From Methanomicrobia archaeon LH_S13 (GTDB lineage: Archaea > Halobacteriota > Syntropharchaeia > Alkanophagales > Methanospirareceae), in NCBI GenBank assembly GCA_023659785.1, contig JAGXOR010000041.1, positions 1 through 9,670 on the forward strand: a stretch of DNA of 9,670 nucleotides, given 5' to 3'. Position 1 is the first letter of the stretch, and every line of letters starts with the position of its first letter. The translations under genes and the position numbers were made by a program. Positions 6,807 through 9,670 of the stretch are shown in pieces. The notes under the pieces were generated by a model. It had not been told where the DNA came from, ran no database searches, and saw only the letters and a list, made by a program, of their open reading frames with translations.

Positions 6807-7961
6807 ATGCGAGATAAGCTAAGTAAATTGGGAAAAGGACCTTTGGAGAAGTATGCGCGGTTCGTATCGCATCACGCAATCGTTGTTTTGGCGATATTTC
6901 TCTTATTCACCGTTTTCGCTGGTTATCACGCATCTATGGTGGGAGGAGGAGGGATTTCATATGAAGAGATACTTCCAGAGGATGTAAATGTAGTGGATAC
7001 ACTTGAGCTAATAGAGGATCAATTTGGGAGTAGCGTGAGCAGGACGACGATTACAGTGGAGACAGAGCCGAGATATGCAAAATCAGATGAGATAAGAGAC
7101 GTTAGAGACCCGGAGGTATTGAGATACGTTGATTTGCTTGCCGAACGTACAAAACTGGTTTATGGTATAGTGGATGCGAATAGCGCCGCGGACGTCATAA
7201 AAGAAGCGAATGGGGGCAGGATACCGAGTTCTTTGCGCAGTGTGAAGTCGCGGTTGAAGAAAAATGAAGTAGCAGAGCAGAGAATAAGCAATTTTATCAG
7301 CGATGATTATTCAATGACGGTGGTAAGGCTGAACATATTAGAGGATATAGATGAGGAAGAGGTGGTTGCGGGATTAAGAGAAGCCATGAATATAGATAAA
7401 CCCCCTGGTGTATCTGTTGGTATCACGGGAGATGCAGGGAGCCCTGTGGTACTGGTAACGACGATAGAACTTGCTCAGTCAACGATGGCGGAAACATCTC
7501 TTGTAAGCTTTGCTGTAATCATACTCATTCTAATCATTATTTTTGCTTCTCTTAAACATGGGCTTATTCCCTTATTAACGATTGTTCTTGGCTCTGTATG
7601 GACGTTTGGTGCGATTGCCTTGACAGGAATGGAAATAACGCCTGCTACCTCTGGTGCGCTGGCGATGATAATGGGCATTGGCATAGATTTCGGTATTCAA
7701 GTTACAAAGAGGTTCAGATATGAATTAAAATCGCAAAAACGAGAGGAAGCAATGGTTGATACGCTCAGCACCGTATTCTACCCGATGTGCATAACCGCGA
7801 TAGCGGCGGTAATAGGATTCAAATCGCTTTCGCTCGCCAGACTAACGGTAATGGCAGATATGGGGACGATGATGGCAACGGGCGTTGTGTTTTGTATGGT
7901 TGCGGCGCTTACCATGGTGCCCGCGGTTCTGGTGCTGTTTGAGAGGAAAAAATGGGAATGA
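6807..7961 (+). CDS. Half-size RND/MMPL (HAE3-type) transporter, second half
   Basis: A 384-residue membrane protein with the same plan as its neighbour: a basic N-terminus, TM1 (about 24-43), an extracytoplasmic domain (about 44-228), then TM2-TM6 (about 231-249, 252-272, 277-298, 322-340 and 351-377). The LPEDV after TM1 (56-60) matches the MPEDL at the same place in the first half, confirming the internal pseudo-symmetry. TM4 has MGIGIDFG with the canonical Asp (D294) followed by Phe where many MMPL proteins have Tyr. The ATG abuts the TAA of the first half with no gap and in the same frame, so the two together correspond to a full-length RND of about 773 residues. Its TGA overlaps the ATG of a small downstream ORF. 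The RND identity is secure; heteromer formation is inferred. Confidence 0.88.
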   Translation: MRDKLSKLGKGPLEKYARFVSHHAIVVLAIFLLFTVFAGYHASMVGGGGISYEEILPEDVNVVDTLELIEDQFGSSVSRTTITVETEPRYAKSDEIRDVRDPEVLRYVDLLAERTKLVYGIVDANSAADVIKEANGGRIPSSLRSVKSRLKKNEVAEQRISNFISDDYSMTVVRLNILEDIDEEEVVAGLREAMNIDKPPGVSVGITGDAGSPVVLVTTIELAQSTMAETSLVSFAVIILILIIIFASLKHGLIPLLTIVLGSVWTFGAIALTGMEITPATSGALAMIMGIGIDFGIQVTKRFRYELKSQKREEAMVDTLSTVFYPMCITAIAAVIGFKSLSLARLTVMADMGTMMATGVVFCMVAALTMVPAVLVLFERKKWE

Positions 7962-8101
7962 ATAGAAAATTCAGGAAACTTCTAAACGCTCAGTTTCAGG
8001 GTATGAAAGATTTGTTTCGCGTGAAGAGAGAAGACTGGGCTAAAATTCTTGTTAAAGAAAGAATGAGTACACGCTTAATTTTAAAAAGATTATTAGCTTG
8101 A
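7958..8101 (+). CDS. Basic 47-residue micro-ORF at the end of the RND cluster
   Basis: This ORF starts at an ATG forming a four-base ATGA overlap with the stop of the second RND gene, a classic coupled junction. An ATG at 7952 in the same frame is also possible, and GAGAGG at 7941-7946 could serve as ribosome site. The product begins MNRKFRKLLNAQFQGMKDLF and ends RLILKRLLA. It is strongly Lys/Arg rich, lacks a membrane segment or signal peptide, and looks helical and amphipathic. I do not recognise it. It could be a small cytosolic partner of the transporter, or a chance frame. Without conservation data it stays tentative. Confidence 0.42.
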   Translation: MNRKFRKLLNAQFQGMKDLFRVKREDWAKILVKERMSTRLILKRLLA

Positions 8102-8147
8102 CTTTAGAAAGGTTGATTCATTAGGTTCTGGTTAAAATAATGCATAC

Positions 8148-8180
8148 CTATGAAACTTTTATATAGTAATTTATTCATAG
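8148..8180. promoter_or_regulatory. Inverted repeat flanking a TATA box, probable operator
   Basis: CTATGAA (8148-8154) and TTCATAG (8174-8180) form a perfect 7-bp inverted repeat with a 19-bp spacer containing the TATA box of the following regulator gene. With one base skipped, the match continues outward as ATAC on both arms. A dimer bound to both arms would cover the TATA box, suggesting autorepression by the encoded winged-helix protein. Confidence 0.45.
8158..8165 (+). promoter_or_regulatory. TATA box of the small winged-helix regulator gene
   Basis: TTTATATA begins 35 bases ahead of ATG 8193. Initiation about 25 bases from its centre would fall at roughly 8186-8190, leaving at most a few leader bases. 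No Shine-Dalgarno sequence precedes the ATG, so a leaderless transcript is likely. Confidence 0.6.
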
Positions 8181-8192
8181 TATAAATCAATC

Positions 8193-8576
8193 ATGGTAAG
8201 AAGAAATTATATCGCAGATATAGAAAAGGCGCTGAAAGAAGGAAGGAAACCAACGGAGTTATTGAACGTTATTTTAGGCTTTCTTAATTTTAAGCCAGTA
8301 GAAATCAAAATTTATAATCTTTTACTAAACTCTTCGTTGACGATAAAACAAATTGAAGACCGACTAAATCTCTCGGAACGAACAATACGGAAATATATCC
8401 GGGGATTGGACCAGAAGGGGTTCATAATTAAAAGGGTAGAGCAGGGCAAAAGGCTTAAATACGTATATACCGCGGTTCCTATCCAGGAGGCCTGGAAGAA
8501 AGTAAGAGGTAAAATACAGGGAATACTGGGAGAGGTTACCAGGGTTCTGGAAGTAAAGGAGGTGCTCTTTTATTAG
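8193..8576 (+). CDS. Small winged-helix (TrmB-like) transcriptional regulator
   Basis: A 127-residue DNA-binding protein. A helical N-terminus (about 1-35) leads into a winged helix-turn-helix (about 36-93): EIKIYNLLLNSSLTIKQIED, the recognition helix SERTIRKYIRGLDQKGFI, and the wing KRVEQGKRLKYVYTA. The C-terminal helix (about 96-127) probably dimerises. The fold resembles the DNA-binding part of TrmB-family regulators, but there is no sugar-binding domain, so it is a stand-alone wHTH. It is transcribed from its own apparently leaderless promoter with an inverted repeat around the TATA box. The CTATGAA half-site recurs at 8647-8653 ahead of the prenyltransferase gene, so both genes could be targets. 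Fold is confident; ligand and regulon are unknown. Confidence 0.8.
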   Translation: MVRRNYIADIEKALKEGRKPTELLNVILGFLNFKPVEIKIYNLLLNSSLTIKQIEDRLNLSERTIRKYIRGLDQKGFIIKRVEQGKRLKYVYTAVPIQEAWKKVRGKIQGILGEVTRVLEVKEVLFY

Positions 8577-8626
8577 ACACCATCTTCACATCCTTAGTTA
8601 AAATTAAAAATTATATCTCCTTGCTA

Positions 8627-8631
8627 TTTTT
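8627..8631 (+). terminator. Oligo-T termination signal candidate after the wHTH gene
   Basis: TTTTT lies 51 bases past the stop at 8576, in T-rich sequence (ctatttttcatttc) without a strong hairpin. Archaeal RNA polymerase can terminate at such U-tracts. No other candidate stands out before the next promoter. Confidence 0.3.
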
Positions 8632-8689
8632 CATTTCAATCATATTCTATGAATATCTTTATACATATATATGAATTATTTGTAACAGA

Positions 8690-8697
8690 TATATAAA
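8690..8697 (+). promoter_or_regulatory. TATA box of the UbiA-family gene
   Basis: TATATAAA lies 43 bases ahead of ATG 8740. Initiation near 8719 would give a leader of about 20 bases containing the GGGAG ribosome site at 8727-8731. Another TATA-like run (TTTATACA, 8658-8665) lies further upstream, next to a CTATGAA motif, and could be a second promoter. Confidence 0.5.
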
Positions 8698-8739
8698 TAA
8701 AAAAGTTTTTAGATACAGGATGGAGCGGGAGCGGATAAA

Positions 8740-9540
8740 ATGAACGTAAAAGAATACCTCAGGATGCTGAGGGTCAAAGAGTGGATAAAGTTTTATACGC
8801 TTATCCCGCTTATAGGTGCGATTTTAGCGCATGCTACTCTCTTTGTCCTTATTTTAATTGGCGTAATCTTCTTCTGTGTGATAGGCTATGGGTTCGTCAT
8901 AAACAACTATTTCGACGTTGAAATAGACAGGTGGAATACGAAAAAAGTCAGGATGGGTAATAATCCTCTTTCTGCGGGCAAAGTAACGAAAAAAGGAACT
9001 TTTATACTCATGAGTGTGCTGCTCGTAATTCCAATCGCGCTTTCCTGCTTTTTGACCCCAAGCGGAGTTTTATTCACGGTGTTAAGTATCTCTCTCCTCA
9101 CGCTCTATTCAGTAAACTACATAAAGCTCAAAGAAAGGTTTATTGTTGATATAATAACTCATGGTATGATGTTTGGCTTGTTTCCCTTTTTAGCGGGGTT
9201 TACGCTGGCAGGAGGCGATTTAAATACGCTTACTCTGTTGATTGCATCCCTGTTTCTGATAATTTGTTGCGAGGCTTTACTTACGCATCAAATAAATGAT
9301 TACGATGAAGATTTTGGGAATTCGAGTATTACCGTTGTTAGAGTGGGTGTGAAGAGAGGTTGGGCTATGCTCGGCTTATTTGTTCTTCTGTCTATTGTGA
9401 ATTTAGAGCTAATCGTCCATTGTTCTGATATTGGAATGGTGCTCCACGGTGGTTCGTTTGCATATTTAATCGTATATCCACTCTATACATGTAGGGGTGA
9501 AATCAAAGGTGTTATCAATAATTATTCCTGCGCTGAATGA
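8740..9540 (+). CDS. UbiA-family membrane prenyltransferase
   Basis: A 266-residue integral membrane enzyme that joins a polyprenyl diphosphate to an acceptor. About eight hydrophobic helices are visible (near 17-31, 33-55, 88-105, 107-125, 138-158, 162-183, 208-224 and 233-250). The first Asp-rich motif is NNYFDVEID (55-63), with D59 and D63 kept and Asn56 where NDxxDxxxD has Asp. The second is NDYDED (186-191), giving D187xxxD191. The conserved loop YSVNYIKLKER (123-133) is also present. Archaeal relatives include digeranylgeranylglyceryl phosphate synthase and quinone or other isoprenoid prenyltransferases; the acceptor cannot be assigned here. Length is at the low end of the family and the last 20 residues, past PLYTCRG, look untypical. 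They overlap the start of a glycosyltransferase remnant, so the natural C-terminus may have been altered. GGGAG (8727-8731) supports the start. Confidence 0.87.
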   Translation: MNVKEYLRMLRVKEWIKFYTLIPLIGAILAHATLFVLILIGVIFFCVIGYGFVINNYFDVEIDRWNTKKVRMGNNPLSAGKVTKKGTFILMSVLLVIPIALSCFLTPSGVLFTVLSISLLTLYSVNYIKLKERFIVDIITHGMMFGLFPFLAGFTLAGGDLNTLTLLIASLFLIICCEALLTHQINDYDEDFGNSSITVVRVGVKRGWAMLGLFVLLSIVNLELIVHCSDIGMVLHGGSFAYLIVYPLYTCRGEIKGVINNYSCAE

Positions 9541-9592
9541 GGAAGGGAATATCGAGGATGAGATAATCGTTGTGGCTGGGGTTCACAAATAA
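9497..9592 (+). pseudogene. Truncated family 2 glycosyltransferase remnant
   Basis: In a different frame from the UbiA gene, overlapping its last 44 bases, GTG 9497 opens 31 codons beginning VKSKVLSIIIPALNEEGNIE. The SIIIPALNEEGNI string is the classic nucleotide-sugar-binding start of GT2 glycosyltransferases such as dolichyl-phosphate mannose synthase-like enzymes. The frame then jumps to DEIIVVAG, resembling the EIIVVDGGS strand that normally lies about 20 or more residues further on, and stops at TAA 9590. Reading one base back at GGGGTTCAC gives GGS, hinting at a frameshift too. Both changes point to a decayed gene, probably once the next operon member after the prenyltransferase. The remaining 78 bases to the window end show no further GT2 motifs. 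The glycosyltransferase signature is strong; the deletion-plus-frameshift history is inference. Confidence 0.6.
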
Positions 9593-9670
9593 GCGGTCTT
9601 AAGTCCACCTAAGTAATCATTACCCGGCTTCTCGGTGCCACCTTTCCCCGCAGCTTCTCTCTTACTTCGC

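Noticed and set aside
8720..8742. Tiny ATG-started frame just ahead of the UbiA gene
   Set aside because: It runs only six codons before a TGA that overlaps the UbiA ATG. The stretch is explained by the ribosome site of the UbiA gene.
9613..9623. GTAAT-C-ATTAC palindrome near the right edge
   Set aside because: The arms are only five bases, there is no adjacent gene or promoter to give it meaning, and it could be chance.
9575..9640. Possible tRNA T-arm (GGGGTTCAC) near the end of the window
   Set aside because: There is no matching stem partner, and no anticodon arm or acceptor stem can be drawn around it. The string is better explained by the glycosyltransferase GGS codons.
9583..9670. Minus-strand open frame of 28 codons entering from the right edge and ending at TGA 9583, possibly the C-terminus of another gene
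   Set aside because: No recognisable motif. Other frames of the same 88 bases are also nearly open, and so short a stretch is easily open by chance, so I do not annotate it.

Overview
The window looks euryarchaeal. It carries a VAT/Cdc48-type double AAA+ ATPase, archaeal TATA boxes (TTTATATA and similar) about 25 to 50 bases ahead of genes, a protein with a PGF-CTERM archaeosortase sorting tail, and winged-helix regulators of the GbsR and TrmB-like kinds. The mix of genes and the moderate, AT-leaning composition would suit an ANME-1/Methanophagales-like or Methanosarcina-related methane archaeon. That placement is inference from style, not proof.

Left part (minus strand, 1-3553). The first 23 codons of an unidentified gene leave the window at base 1. 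Next is the Cdc48 ATPase gene, 1149 codons as read. Its frame contains a 441-residue intein with a LAGLIDADG homing endonuclease and a helix-turn-helix, inserted immediately before the sensor-1 Asn of the first AAA domain. Removing it gives a 708-residue ATPase with both Walker A/B sets intact.

Central part (plus strand, 3686-8101). A divergent 181-base promoter region separates cdc48 from a tightly packed cluster. It encodes a GbsR/MarR-like regulator, a secreted three-domain CARDB/COG1361-type surface protein with a PGF-CTERM tail, two half-size RND (HAE3/MMPL-type) membrane proteins, and a 47-codon basic micro-ORF. Every junction is an overlap, an abutment or a gap under 50 bases. The two RND halves lie in the same reading frame, separated by one TAA followed at once by ATG. 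The cluster reads as a self-regulated envelope export unit: regulator, surface-anchored accessory protein and two-chain RND transporter. The substrate cannot be told from sequence, though lipid-like or amphiphilic cargo is typical of the family.

Right part (8148-9670). A small winged-helix regulator gene has an apparently leaderless promoter, with its TATA box lying between the arms of a 7-bp inverted repeat. After 163 AT-rich bases comes a UbiA-family prenyltransferase. Overlapping its 3' end in another frame is the start of a family 2 glycosyltransferase, which degenerates after about 30 codons and appears to be a remnant. The last 78 bases hold nothing I can identify.
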